Part shown: in pieces, positions 27,532 through 37,069 of the stretch
Position numbering within the stretch: position 1 is the first letter of the stretch
Layout: each line of letters starts with the position of its first letter
From: Calothrix sp. NIES-2100
GTDB taxonomy: Bacteria > Cyanobacteriota > Cyanobacteriia > Cyanobacteriales > Nostocaceae
NCBI RefSeq assembly: GCF_002368195.1
Contig: NZ_AP018178.1
Location: 7,576,645-7,640,644 of the forward strand
Length of the DNA: 64,000 bases
Direction of reading: 5' to 3'
Notes under the pieces: model-generated
The model's input: the letters and a program-made list of their open reading frames with translations, nothing else
Told to the model about the DNA's origin: nothing
The model's database searches: none
Made by a program: the position numbers and the translations under genes

Positions 27532-27628
27532 TTTCCACGCCACTTGTTTTTTACCCTTCACCTTATACCTGTGCATATCTCTCTTCATCTCTTCCCTCTG
27601 CGTCCTTCGCGTCTTCGCGGTTCGTTCA

Positions 27629-29248
27629 TCATCCCTTAGACAACAACTTGCCAATTGTGCGATTTTCGGCTGTAAACGATGCTTTCGCCACTCTTTGAAC
27701 ATCAGCAGCCGTCACCGCCGCAATTTGATCCAACTGCTTAAACAAATTCCGCCAAGAGCCAGTTTTCACCTCATATTCCAATAACTGCTGCGCCATGCCC
27801 ATATTAGAATCGAGGGTACGTAACAAATCGGCTCTGGCTTGGGTTTTGACTCGTTGCAATTCCGTATCTGTCACAGGTTCAGTTTGCAATTTGTCAATTT
27901 CTGTTCGCAAAGCCACAGCCAATTCATCAACTGTATGACCTGGCGCTGTCAGCGCATAAAATAACATCAGGTTTGGGTATTTATCACCAGGAAAGCCGCT
28001 AAAACCTTGGGCACTCAGCGCCAAACGCTGCTGTTCTACCAAAGATTTATACAACCGCGATGTGCGACCATTACTCAATAAACCAGAAATAATGTCATAC
28101 ACCGCATTATCGGGATGGGTAACCGCTGGACGGTGATAACCTTCTAAATACCAAGGTTGGGAAGGTAACTCTAAAGTCACTTCTCGCGTTTGTGACTGTT
28201 TTGGTTCTGTGGCGATTTGCTCAACCGCTTTTGATTTTCCGGGAAAACGTCCAAAGTAAATTTGCGCCAGTCTTTTGACTTCAGTTGGGTTAACATCGCC
28301 GACAATTGCGATCGCTAAATTGCTGGGTACATAATAAGTGTTAAAAAACTTTTGCACATCTTCCGGTGTCAAGTTACGGATATCTTGGTCATAACCAATC
28401 ACCGGTCGTCTGTAGGGATGGACTTTATAGGCTGCATCGATAAACTTTTCCATCATCAAGCCGATGGGTGAATTTTCTACCCGCAATCGTCGTTCTTCTA
28501 AAATCACCTCTTTTTCTTTATAAAACTCGCGAAATACGGGTTCTAAAAATCGCTCTGATTCTAAGGACATCCACAGTTCTAACTTATTGGCAGGGAAGCT
28601 ATAAAAATAACGAGTCGCTTCCGTAGAAGTATTGGCATTTAAACCCACACCTCCCGCTTGCTCAACAATTCGCCCCATTTCATTTTGCTTGACGAGCTTG
28701 GCTGCTTGCAATTCCACCTGCTCAAACTCAGCTTGCAGCTTGGCAATTTCATCTTTTTTTCCACTCGCCTTCGCTGCGGTAATTTGGGCATCTAACTGTT
28801 GCAAGCGTTCGAGTAATGGTTTTTCAGCATTGTAATCTGTTGTACCAATACGCTTTGTCCCTTTAAAAGCCAAATGCTCGAGAAAGTGTGCTACACCAGT
28901 TTTCCCATCTGGCTCATCCACACCACCGACATCAGCGTAGGTAAGAAAAGAAACTACAGGTGCTTGATGCCGTTCTAAAACAATGAACTTGAGACCATTA
29001 TCCAGGCGGAACTCCGTCAACTGCTTAATTACTCGCTCCAAATAAGGTTGAATCGAAGTCGGAGTTTTACTCAGTGGCTGCACTCTTTGAGGCGGAGGTG
29101 CTGTTGGAGTCTGAGCTAGAGCAACTTTTGGTAGTAAACTACACCAAGAAATTGTCAATGCTAACAAAGTCACAAACATCCGATAAAGTATCACGGATAC
29201 TTTCTGGGAAGAATATAAAATTGCTCTCCAGCGATTGAGCTGATTCAT
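27629..29248 (-). CDS. M16 family zinc metallopeptidase, active subunit
   Basis: This gene encodes 539 residues from ATG 29248; an in-frame TTG three codons upstream is less likely. The N-terminal hydrophobic segment (about 18-45, ending VALAQ) exports the protein. The inverted zinc motif is His121-Phe-Leu-Glu124-His125 (HFLEH). A Lys/Ala-rich coiled insertion (about 150-185) interrupts the domain, as in many cyanobacterial homologues. It is upstream of and on the same strand as the inactive M16 partner (97 bp apart), so the pair likely forms a processing-peptidase heterodimer that degrades peptides in the periplasm. Confidence 0.92.
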   Translation of the reverse strand: MNQLNRWRAILYSSQKVSVILYRMFVTLLALTISWCSLLPKVALAQTPTAPPPQRVQPLSKTPTSIQPYLERVIKQLTEFRLDNGLKFIVLERHQAPVVSFLTYADVGGVDEPDGKTGVAHFLEHLAFKGTKRIGTTDYNAEKPLLERLQQLDAQITAAKASGKKDEIAKLQAEFEQVELQAAKLVKQNEMGRIVEQAGGVGLNANTSTEATRYFYSFPANKLELWMSLESERFLEPVFREFYKEKEVILEERRLRVENSPIGLMMEKFIDAAYKVHPYRRPVIGYDQDIRNLTPEDVQKFFNTYYVPSNLAIAIVGDVNPTEVKRLAQIYFGRFPGKSKAVEQIATEPKQSQTREVTLELPSQPWYLEGYHRPAVTHPDNAVYDIISGLLSNGRTSRLYKSLVEQQRLALSAQGFSGFPGDKYPNLMLFYALTAPGHTVDELAVALRTEIDKLQTEPVTDTELQRVKTQARADLLRTLDSNMGMAQQLLEYEVKTGSWRNLFKQLDQIAAVTAADVQRVAKASFTAENRTIGKLLSKG

Positions 29249-29257
29249 AAGCGGCAA

Positions 29258-29673
29258 ATAAAGTAAAGTTTCATCATAATTCGGAATTACTAATTCGGAA
29301 TTCGTAATTCAATAGGGGTTAGATATCGTTCGGCGCTAAATCCTCGTTACAAAACATAATTACGAATTATGAATTACAAACTACGGATTGTTTAATACCT
29401 CAGAGAATGTTTGAAAAGTATTTTTGGTAACATCTAAGTCTCACAATCTCACCCCCCGATCAAGCCTTCCCTAGGAGGAAACGGGGTTTTCAAAGCCTCT
29501 CAAGAGCAGGAGAGAGGTTATAAGTATACATTTTGACTAGACAAACATCCTCTAAGAAACGGGCTAATGAAAAAGCAGAGCGTTAATCTTGTATTAAGCT
29601 TTCTGTGCTTTTCCTACTGAACGTTAGACAATAATGCTACAAGTCGTGTTCCGGAGATCTCCCAATAACTACT
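29258..29673. repeat. Divergent spacer with ATTACGAATTA palindromes and an inverted-repeat element
   Basis: Positions 29270-29390 hold ATTCGGAATTACTAATTCGG-type palindromic repeats. Positions 29402-29553 are bounded by AGAGAATGTTTGAAAAG and its inverted counterpart ACAAACATCCTCT, like elements at 50149-50313 and 53785-53984. Promoters for the M16 operon and the TetR gene must lie here. Confidence 0.6.
29402..29553. repeat. Inverted-repeat-bounded element, AGAGGATGTTTG family, copy 1
   Basis: The imperfect terminal inverted repeats are AGAGAATGTTTGAAAAG and, read inward from the other side, AGAGGATGTTTGTCTAG. The interior is short, non-coding and contains GGAAACGGGGTTTTC. It shares its ends with copies at 50149 and 53785, which carry different hairpin interiors. 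Confidence 0.55.
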
Positions 29674-30288
29674 ATGCGAGTTTTTAATTCTCCTCCCCCC
29701 TCAGAGGCGCAGACACGTACCCGCATTTTACAAGCGGCACAAAAATTGTTTGCCTCCCAAGGTTTTGATGGTACTACTACCCGCGACTTAGCACAGTCCG
29801 CAGGCGTGGCTGAAGGTACCTTATTCCGCCATTTTCCCAATAAAAAGGCGATTTTGGTCGAGGTAGCAACTAGTGGCTGGGTAGATATTCTCACAGATTT
29901 GCTCACAGAATTGAGCGAAATGGGTAGTTATAAAGCTGTAGCCCAGGTGATGCGTCGCCGGATGTGGAATTTACACAAAAATGTCGATTTGATGAAAGTT
30001 TGTTTTATGGAGGTGCAGTTTCATCCAGACTTGCGCGATCGCATTCAATCGGATGTGATTGAGAAAATGACGGATGTTGCTGAGGCGTTCTTTCAAACTG
30101 CTATGGATAAAGGCATTTATCGCCAAACCGATGCCAAACTCGTGGCTAAGGTATTCTTGGGAATGTTTGCGATCGCCGGCTTTTCCAACAATACCCTCAT
30201 GGAACCTGACGCTTCCCCCCAAGAAATGCAGCAGATGGCGGAAGGATTGGCTGATATCTTTCTCAATGGTGTCTTAGCCAAAGAATAA
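29674..30288 (+). CDS. TetR/AcrR-family transcriptional regulator
   Basis: This gene encodes 204 residues. The N-terminal helix-turn-helix (about 12-58: RTRILQAAQKLFASQGFDGTTTRDLAQSAGVAEGTLFRHFPNKKAIL) is a canonical TetR domain. The C-terminal ligand-binding region is helical and Met-rich. No transporter or enzyme is adjacent in the same orientation, so neither the target nor the ligand can be inferred. It is divergent from the M16 operon and could regulate it. Confidence 0.92.
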   Translation: MRVFNSPPPSEAQTRTRILQAAQKLFASQGFDGTTTRDLAQSAGVAEGTLFRHFPNKKAILVEVATSGWVDILTDLLTELSEMGSYKAVAQVMRRRMWNLHKNVDLMKVCFMEVQFHPDLRDRIQSDVIEKMTDVAEAFFQTAMDKGIYRQTDAKLVAKVFLGMFAIAGFSNNTLMEPDASPQEMQQMAEGLADIFLNGVLAKE

Positions 30289-30332
30289 ATCGCTAATCGG
30301 TTTTTCCAATTCACAATTGCAAAATTCCCAAT

Positions 30333-30782
30333 CTAAAATCTAAAATTTAAAATTGCTTGTGCTTGATAACTCCACTGCTGTACTAGTTCAATCGCTGGAC
30401 ACAAATCTCGCCGCTGCATAGTTGCTACCTGTAAGCGGAGAATTTGTTGGTGTAATCGGTGAGAGGGAACCTGAACCAATTGTGCTACAGAACCAATACC
30501 CGCATGAAGCAGTAAACCGCAATACTGTGTCCCGACAGTGGGAATTCTGGCTAAATCTGCCAAAGCTACCCATTTATTTACATATTGCAGGTGAATTTGT
30601 AATTTATTCGCTAGCGCCAGCCTTCCCTCTGGAGTTTTCCCTTGTTTGACTAATAATCCTGTGGTTGTAATTCCACAATTTTGCAATTGGGATTGTTCTT
30701 CTTGGCTTAATCCTGGTAATTGTTCAATCGGCCAGTCACACGCTTGAATTGTGTTGCTACTAGCTGTTTGTTTAGGAGGCAT
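30333..30782 (-). CDS. DUF4332 (helix-hairpin-helix) protein
   Basis: This gene encodes 149 residues. It has two helix-hairpin-helix-like units: IEQLPGLSQEEQSQLQNCGITTTGLLV and LARIPTVGTQYCGLLLHAGIGSVAQLV. This is the DUF4332 arrangement found in small cyanobacterial proteins. The folds suggest DNA or protein contacts like the fingers of Pol lambda or RadA; no enzymatic residues are present. The gene is convergent with the TetR gene. Confidence 0.85.
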   Translation of the reverse strand: MPPKQTASSNTIQACDWPIEQLPGLSQEEQSQLQNCGITTTGLLVKQGKTPEGRLALANKLQIHLQYVNKWVALADLARIPTVGTQYCGLLLHAGIGSVAQLVQVPSHRLHQQILRLQVATMQRRDLCPAIELVQQWSYQAQAILNFRF

Positions 30783-31179
30783 TTTTTTAAATTAAATCAG
30801 GGCTACTTTAACTATTGTGCCGCAGAATTATTTTACTTAATTAAGGCACGAAGTATACTGCGAGGTGCAGAAGGTAATCCGAATTATATCCCAATACGCT
30901 TGGTTTTAAGAATAATCGTAGGTTGGCTTTACCGAAGTGAAACCCAAGATTTTTCTCGCTACTTTGCCTTGAAGAAGGAAATCCAAAGTAGCGAGATGAA
31001 AATTTTTTGATGGTAACACTAAGCGTATTGAATTATGTTCTACAACACCTAAAATATCTCGATTTTGACTCAGGAATTCAGCAATCTAACGCGCAATATT
31101 ATATTTATAATATAACCGCCAAGTACGCCAAGTACGCCAAGGAAAACAGAGGTGATCTTTAAGTGCTGGGCTAGTTTTA
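30783..31179. other. Intergenic region, 397 bp, no gene seen
   Basis: It contains an imperfect inverted repeat around 30885-31030 (CCCAATACGCTTGGTTTTA and its counterpart GGTAACACTAAGCGTATTG) enclosing TTACCGAAGTGAAACCC. This looks like a small palindromic repeat element. A short ACGCCAAGTACGCCAAG direct repeat follows at about 31123. No protein-like frame is present. Confidence 0.5.
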
Positions 31180-32040
31180 TTACCTAAATTTTTTTCGGCG
31201 TTCTTCATTTTTTCTATCAAACCAAAACCACTCTTCATCACTCATGTGCTTGGCGTTTTTTATCCGTTCAAAAGCCCACTCTAAATACTCATCATTTATA
31301 TCACATCCTAACCATCTTCTGCCTAATTGCTCGGCTGTGACTGCTGTAGTACCTGAACCTAAAAAAGGGTCAATTACTATATCCTGGCGTTTCGATGAAG
31401 CGAGAATAAATTTTCTGATCAGTTCTTCTGGTTTTTGTGTCGGATGTTTAGTTTTTTCATGCATTCCATTACAAGTGGTGGGAATTTCTATTACATCTCT
31501 AGGTTTCGCCCCCTTGGTGTGGGGATTCCATTTATTGCCATTGTTCTTACCATTATTGCCATACTGACTAGTTATGGCTTGGGGATGTGAGGGATATTTT
31601 AAAGTATGTTCTCCATACAATATTCTGAGATTTTCTATATCCATATAGAAATATTTCGACTTGCGGAAATGTAAAATACTTTCATGGGAACGTCCCCAAT
31701 CATTTGACAAATTAGCCTTATTCTTGTAATGCCAAATGAGCCAGCGACAACTTGTAAAAAAATGAGATGCAGGTAATTTTATATCCGCTAATATTTCCGA
31801 AAAACCACAAATATAAAAACTGCCAGTAGGCTTAAGAATTCGGGATACTTGCTCAATCCACTCTAAAGACCAAGCAATATAAGCTGCTGGAGATTCAAAG
31901 CTATCCCACTCTGCCTTTTTGATATTATATGGCGGATCGGCAATTACTAAATCAACGGATTCTGTCTCTAAAGTACGTAGCCATTCAATTGCATCTCCCT
32001 GCCAAAGTTCACCATTTTCATGCGCAAAATATAATTTCAT
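31180..32040 (-). CDS. Orphan beta-class DNA methyltransferase
   Basis: This gene encodes 286 residues from ATG 32040. An upstream in-frame TTG at 32061 is disfavoured because AGGGAA lies 9 bases before the ATG. The catalytic motif IV DPPY is at 35-38 and precedes the SAM-binding motif I DPFLGSGTT at 224-232, the order of beta-class N6-adenine or N4-cytosine methyltransferases. The region between carries the target-recognition part (GNNGKNNGNKWNPHTKG). No restriction enzyme is adjacent, so it is a solitary methylase, common in cyanobacteria. The recognition sequence cannot be read from the protein. Confidence 0.9.
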   Translation of the reverse strand: MKLYFAHENGELWQGDAIEWLRTLETESVDLVIADPPYNIKKAEWDSFESPAAYIAWSLEWIEQVSRILKPTGSFYICGFSEILADIKLPASHFFTSCRWLIWHYKNKANLSNDWGRSHESILHFRKSKYFYMDIENLRILYGEHTLKYPSHPQAITSQYGNNGKNNGNKWNPHTKGAKPRDVIEIPTTCNGMHEKTKHPTQKPEELIRKFILASSKRQDIVIDPFLGSGTTAVTAEQLGRRWLGCDINDEYLEWAFERIKNAKHMSDEEWFWFDRKNEERRKKFR

Positions 32041-32085
32041 TTGATGTATTTCCCTGACCAAATCTCCTTTATGTTGAGGAGATTT

Positions 32086-34425
32086 TCACTTAAGATATAT
32101 CAGTAAATTTAATCCGGGAATGGTGCGGGAGAGAGTCCACAAAACTAAAGTAATATAAAGTAAACCTAGACTCCACTCATACCAGCCCAGCGTGGCGATA
32201 ATACTAGGCAAATGTTCATCTCGCATCCGAATATCGTTAAATCCTAATCTTACTAAATTATTTAAACTAAAGTCGTAGTAATTCAGCCAGTTCCAGCGAC
32301 GAGTCCACAATAAAGGCATATATCGTTCGCGAAATGTAGGATTTCTGGGAATTACTGGTAAGCGTCCAATCAGTAATCGTAACTGGCGCAAAGTCCCGTC
32401 TTCTGTAAAGTAAGAAACATCTAATAAATTGTGATAGCGTCCTTGTTGGTAAAGTCGGATTAATAAAATTACGGGTATGGGGATAATAATAATTAACAGA
32501 CACCCTAGTGTTAGCCAAGGTTGTTCCGCACTGCGAAAGATGGCTAATAAGCTCAAGAATTCTAAGCAGCTAAAACTTACCAAGATAGAAATAGTTTCGT
32601 AATATGTGGGAATAATCGGTACGGGATGCAGACGACGATAGCGATCGCATAGCCAAAATAATAAGCCAAAAAATGCGATCGCCACACCACCAACCCCAAA
32701 TACTAGCCAAATATTTGTTCCATAGCCACTGAGTAGCAGCAGTACACTCAAAGCTAACCAACTCCAAGCGTGGAGTAACCACACGCCAAAAGAAAGGGGT
32801 TCGCTGACAATCAGGCGATCGCGCACTTGGCTATACGTTTCTAAATCTATGTCTGCTAAACTTAATAATTCGCTATTGTTGCGAAATAATTTAACTTGAC
32901 GACGCTGGGCGATCGCTTCTGCCTGGTTTGCAGAAAAACCCAATCTCTTTAAACTAGCTAGAGGAGCAGTATTAATATTTGTAGATACCAGACGATGGCC
33001 TAACTCCATTAGTCGCAATTGCTGTTTTGTATACTCCAAGGAATTAGCATCAGCAATTTGCTGTTGTTGACGAAAATTTTGCCCCAAATTTCGCAAAACG
33101 TTCTGATTTCCTTGCAAAGTCGGGATGCAAAATCTCTGCCCTATCTCCCCAGAATTACCTAAAATTTTTGCTTGATTAGAGTTAAAAGTTAGACCAGCTA
33201 CAGTTAAAAAAGCTGACTTAGCAAAATTTGCATCGCTAAAGTCTGCAAGGTTCAAAATGCTAGCACCTCGCAAACTCACAGATTGATCAAACTGTGCTTC
33301 TCGAAAAATTACCGCTTGATCAAAAGTCGCATCCGTCAACAACAGAAACTGATCAAAATTAGCTTTAGTAAACTGTGCTTGACTAAAAAAATGCACATCT
33401 GAAAAATCAGCACTTCCTTCCCACTGCACGCTATTAAATTTAGCCAACTGCTTAAAGTTTGCTTGGTTGAAGTTGGCAGTATCTTCAAATATGCTGTGTT
33501 GAAAATCAGCAATGTCTTGAAATTGGACTTGTTTAAAATTAGCTCTGTTAAAAAAAATACTTCCCTGAAAATTGCTCTGATGGCGGAAAGTAGCACCAGT
33601 AAAGCTGACAGCACGGTTGAATCTGGTTTCAGTCCAGTTAGTTGGTTGGACAAAAGTTGCCCCTTGAGCGTCCACAGACTGAAGAAAGAAGATATTCGGA
33701 AACCAGACTTCGCCATTGAAACGAGTTTGTACCAATGTCAAAGAACCACGAAACACCGTAATTTCACTGGATGTATCTAACTGGGTTCCTAAAAGCGATC
33801 GACAGTCTTTAGAATTAGGTAACCCAAATGCCAGCGATCGCAAACAAACCAAGCGTAAATTTTCTAATTGTTCTTGTTCAGTTGGCGTAAAAATTGGGGC
33901 AATTTCTTGGGCATAAAGCGGAGTTCTTAAACCCAAATCGCTACCGATAAAATCCCCTAGAATCAGAGAATAACTCAGATCTAAACCCAGAGGTTTTGCA
34001 CCCGTTTTTTGTAATTCTTTACGTAAGAGTTGGTAAAAACCATCGCGGAAGCTAGCATTTTCTGGGCGTAAATCAATCACCATCTGCCGCAAATCTATTG
34101 TTAAATTACCTTCGCGGAGTATCGGTGTATGTATTCGTTCTTGTAAGATTTCCAGAGTTAAAGGTGTACGTTGTAGTGAAGTTTGGACTGCGGCAGCTGG
34201 TAGGGGAAATAAAAGCAGAATAATTAATAAAACGCCGATTAATACCCAGAAAAATCTAGAGAATACCCCATAAATTCTTCGTAAATACCAATTTACTCTG
34301 AATATGTATAAAAGCCTGCGCAGGCAGGCTTTGTAACGATAGCCCCACCCGGAGGTGAGGGCGTTAATGTGCAGCCTCACACAGAATTGGTATAAGCCTC
34401 TGCGTTGCCAAAATAATTTACCCAA
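32086..34425 (-). CDS. Membrane protein with pentapeptide-like repeats
   Basis: This gene encodes up to 779 residues. It has an N-terminal membrane segment (WVLIGVLLIILLLFPLPAAA), then a soluble region, then degenerate pentapeptide repeats (about 240-400: ANFKQVQFQDIADFQHSIFEDTANFNQANF). A helical part (GLTFNSNQ to SLADIDLETYSQVRDRLI) follows, including a helix-hairpin-helix-like RLGFSANQAEAIAQ, and then at least four C-terminal membrane helices. The TTG start at 34425 is doubtful. The first 30 codons lie in a repeat-like sequence (GCCTGCGCAGGCAGGC at about 34315-34330), and no good alternative start was found before the first membrane helix. Confidence 0.8.
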   Translation of the reverse strand: MGKLFWQRRGLYQFCVRLHINALTSGWGYRYKACLRRLLYIFRVNWYLRRIYGVFSRFFWVLIGVLLIILLLFPLPAAAVQTSLQRTPLTLEILQERIHTPILREGNLTIDLRQMVIDLRPENASFRDGFYQLLRKELQKTGAKPLGLDLSYSLILGDFIGSDLGLRTPLYAQEIAPIFTPTEQEQLENLRLVCLRSLAFGLPNSKDCRSLLGTQLDTSSEITVFRGSLTLVQTRFNGEVWFPNIFFLQSVDAQGATFVQPTNWTETRFNRAVSFTGATFRHQSNFQGSIFFNRANFKQVQFQDIADFQHSIFEDTANFNQANFKQLAKFNSVQWEGSADFSDVHFFSQAQFTKANFDQFLLLTDATFDQAVIFREAQFDQSVSLRGASILNLADFSDANFAKSAFLTVAGLTFNSNQAKILGNSGEIGQRFCIPTLQGNQNVLRNLGQNFRQQQQIADANSLEYTKQQLRLMELGHRLVSTNINTAPLASLKRLGFSANQAEAIAQRRQVKLFRNNSELLSLADIDLETYSQVRDRLIVSEPLSFGVWLLHAWSWLALSVLLLLSGYGTNIWLVFGVGGVAIAFFGLLFWLCDRYRRLHPVPIIPTYYETISILVSFSCLEFLSLLAIFRSAEQPWLTLGCLLIIIIPIPVILLIRLYQQGRYHNLLDVSYFTEDGTLRQLRLLIGRLPVIPRNPTFRERYMPLLWTRRWNWLNYYDFSLNNLVRLGFNDIRMRDEHLPSIIATLGWYEWSLGLLYITLVLWTLSRTIPGLNLLIYLK

Positions 34426-34436
34426 ATTGTTTCTTA

Positions 34437-35444
34437 CTAGTCATCGCTCATCAGCAGAACAATTTTACCTGTGATAGAGCCAGTTTCAATTAACTTGTGT
34501 GCTTTAGCCGCTTCTTCTAAAGGAAACTTGTGACTGACATGGATTTTTAACTTTCCTTCATCGATCCAAGTCGCACACTGTTCAAGAATTTTCCCGTGGT
34601 GCTGAAGTCCCTCAACAATTCCTTGCAACATCGGTGTTAACATCAATTCCAAACCAATGCGCAGGTTGCGCATTCTCGCTGTTTTCCACACAGTCTTGGC
34701 ATCAGGTTCCAAAATCGTCACAATATCGCCATATATCCGCACAGCTGGAAAGGTTTTGTGAAAAGTTTCTCCACCGATAGTGTCAAATGCCAAATCTACA
34801 CCTTCACCAGCAGTCCAATCTAAGGCGGCTTGTACAAAGTCAGTTTGTTTGTAAAAAATTACTTCATCCGCACCTAGTTGTTTAACGAAGTTAGCTTTAT
34901 CCTCAGAACCAACTGTAGTGGCGACATTAGCACCTTTAAGTTTTGCTAGTTGAATGGCTACATGCCCAACTCCACCAGCACCGGCATGAATTAAAACATT
35001 TTCCTTCGGTTCCAGTCGTCCCCGTTCATATAAAGCTTCCCAGGCGGTAATTAGTACCAAAGGTGCGGCGGCGGCTTCCGCAAAAGACACCGAAGCTGGT
35101 TTAGGTGCTACAAATCGCTCATCAACAACAGTATATTCAGCATAATTACCTTGGTGTGCGCCCAAGCCGCCGTAGCAAAAATACACCGCATCTCCTGGGC
35201 GAAAGCGCTGTACCCCAGCACCCACAGCTTCCACTACACCTGCGCCATCACATCCTAAAATCGCAGGCATTTGTTCCGGGTAGAAAGTACCGCGTTGCCG
35301 TAGTTTTGTATCGATGGGATTTATGCCAGCTGCTACCAAGCGCACCAAAAGTTCCGTATTTCCGACAGGAACACCAGGATTTGTCACTTCTTGTATTTGC
35401 AGCACATCAGGGCTTCCTGCGGCTGTCATTAAGACTGCTTTCAT
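34437..35444 (-). CDS. Zinc-independent NADPH:quinone oxidoreductase (MDR family)
   Basis: This gene encodes 335 residues from ATG 35444, chosen over a longer frame because GAGGAAA lies about 5 bases upstream. A GroES-like domain (MKAVLMTAAGSPDVLQIQEV, ILGCDGAGVVEAVG) is followed by a Rossmann NADP-binding domain (HAGAGGVGHVAIQLAKLKGA) and the AFDTIGGETFHKTF segment. The usual structural and catalytic zinc ligands of alcohol dehydrogenases are absent, which indicates a quinone oxidoreductase or enoyl reductase. The substrate is unknown. It lies 11 bp from the pentapeptide membrane gene on the same strand. Confidence 0.9.
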   Translation of the reverse strand: MKAVLMTAAGSPDVLQIQEVTNPGVPVGNTELLVRLVAAGINPIDTKLRQRGTFYPEQMPAILGCDGAGVVEAVGAGVQRFRPGDAVYFCYGGLGAHQGNYAEYTVVDERFVAPKPASVSFAEAAAAPLVLITAWEALYERGRLEPKENVLIHAGAGGVGHVAIQLAKLKGANVATTVGSEDKANFVKQLGADEVIFYKQTDFVQAALDWTAGEGVDLAFDTIGGETFHKTFPAVRIYGDIVTILEPDAKTVWKTARMRNLRIGLELMLTPMLQGIVEGLQHHGKILEQCATWIDEGKLKIHVSHKFPLEEAAKAHKLIETGSITGKIVLLMSDD

Positions 35445-35662
35445 CACTATTTCCTCATGGCTTAAGCTAGATGCACACTCATTTGCCACTTTAGCGTATC
35501 AATAACCGGGAAGCGGTGAGAAAAAAAGGGGGACAAGGGAAGAGGGACAAGGAGGACGAGGGAAGGAGGACAAATGCCCAATGCCCCATGCCCCATGCCC
35601 TGAGCGTTCGCGCAGCGTCTCCGTTAGGAGAAGCCGAAGGGATGCCCCATGCCCAATTACTA

Positions 35663-36247
35663 CTAAGGATGCATTATTTGCGATCGCATTGGCTGTGTAC
35701 TTTGTAATGGTGCTTCGGGACTACGGTTGAGTACAGTGACTGTGACACCTAACGTCGAAAGCGCAGCTATAGAAACCCCAACTAGCCATCTGACTTGGGA
35801 ACGTAAATATTTAATCTCTCGGTTCATGTTATCTACTTCTAACTGAGAGTAGGGTTTGACCGGTGAGGTTTCAACAGCGATTTCTTCAGGTAGATTTGTT
35901 GGATCTTCAAAAGCAATCTTTGTTTCTAGCCAGTTAGTAATTAACTGAGGACAATTCTTTTGAAACCAACGCCATGCAATCATTCTAAATACAGGCTTAG
36001 ACATTTTGGCAATTAGTTTTATTGTCCGGTTTAAAGGACGAAAATGTAACCTGCGGTTGATTAAGTTTACCGAACCAATATCATATAGACAATCAATTAT
36101 TAGCTTAATAGTCGCTTCTTCACTATTAGCTAAATTTTGTAATAAAAGGTTAACATCTTGCATCCGTTCAGCCGCAAGACGCTGATGAGCCAAGTTTTCT
36201 GGAGATATTACTGGTTGATGCAGATTATTTCTGGGAACTAGGGTCAT
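35663..36247 (-). CDS. Cyanobacterial conserved protein with C-terminal membrane helix
   Basis: This gene encodes 194 residues. The N-terminal two thirds is helical (ERMQDVNLLLQNLANSEEATIKLIIDCLYDIGSVNLINRR) and soluble. A short coiled coil (VDNMNREIKYLRSQVRW) precedes one membrane helix (LVGVSIAALSTLGVTVTVL), followed by a short Pro/Gln tail outside. The topology suggests a tail-anchored protein with its bulk in the cytoplasm. No named family is recognised. It lies beside spacer repeats with AATGCCCC heptamers (about 35570-35660). Confidence 0.7.
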   Translation of the reverse strand: MTLVPRNNLHQPVISPENLAHQRLAAERMQDVNLLLQNLANSEEATIKLIIDCLYDIGSVNLINRRLHFRPLNRTIKLIAKMSKPVFRMIAWRWFQKNCPQLITNWLETKIAFEDPTNLPEEIAVETSPVKPYSQLEVDNMNREIKYLRSQVRWLVGVSIAALSTLGVTVTVLNRSPEAPLQSTQPMRSQIMHP

Positions 36248-37069
36248 ATTGGTATATTAACAATTTGCAAATATTAAATATGAGTATCTTCCGGCTTAAA
36301 TTTCGCCTAGGGACAGTAAAACTAGGTGAGGCATATTTTTATTAAATGAGTATCCTCCATCAGGTGTAATTGCCAAATATTTAATAATAAAATTATTTTT
36401 TTTGAAAGAATTTACACTGACTAAAACCAAAGAGTATTTCCACATAGTCAACCTTTAATTACAGCTTTGGCAACTAAAGTAATTGGCTAAAATTGGTTAC
36501 TTTATAGTTCATCACTAAACAGTGTTGATTGTTATATGAACAACTGTACTGCTATTAGTCATAAATATTCAAGATACCAAAGACAAATTCTGTTAGGTAG
36601 AAACAAAATTTGAGATCAATGGCAGGCTAATACTTTTGATAGAAGTAGTTTTCATCCTCTGGTAGAAGCTTAAGACATCAACAGCAGTTATTCTTAGTCA
36701 AAGTTACCTCGACGCATAACAAACCGTCGTGGGGGTTTTCACGAGAGTAGAAAAATCGTGTCTCGATAATGCTGATGCCATCAGTCACTCGCCAAGCTCA
36801 CACTCAAAGCAAAACTTTGTTCGGAAGATAAAGATACTTATGAATCAGGGCGAGAATTTTCTGATCGTTTTATTACCGCTAAAATCTGCCCAGGCTTTCT
36901 CTCAATCTTAATTAATGGCAATGTTTTCAGTTCTTTTGTCATGAGTTGACAGGGTTATCAAAATCAGATGCTTAAAAACTCAATTTAGTAGCAGATGTAG
37001 TTGAGAACGGCATTGTTGACAATCTATCTATCAATCACAGAAATCCATACCATATAAGGAATAATTGTC
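36248..37069. other. 822-bp region without a supported gene
   Basis: It is AT-rich with only short frames; a 60-codon plus-strand frame at 36729 has no family resemblance or ribosome-binding site. The promoter of the repeat-protein gene at 37070 should be near the right end, where AAGGA lies 9 bases before its ATG. Confidence 0.5.

Noticed and set aside
26059..27702. Longer form of the inactive M16 subunit starting at 27702
   Set aside because: Its first 57 residues come from the end of the upstream gene and a CGCGAAGACGCGAAGG spacer repeat; the ATG at 27531 directly precedes a signal peptide.
36729..36911. 60-codon plus-strand frame in the long spacer before the repeat protein
   Set aside because: There is no family resemblance, no start signal, and the surrounding sequence is AT-rich non-coding.
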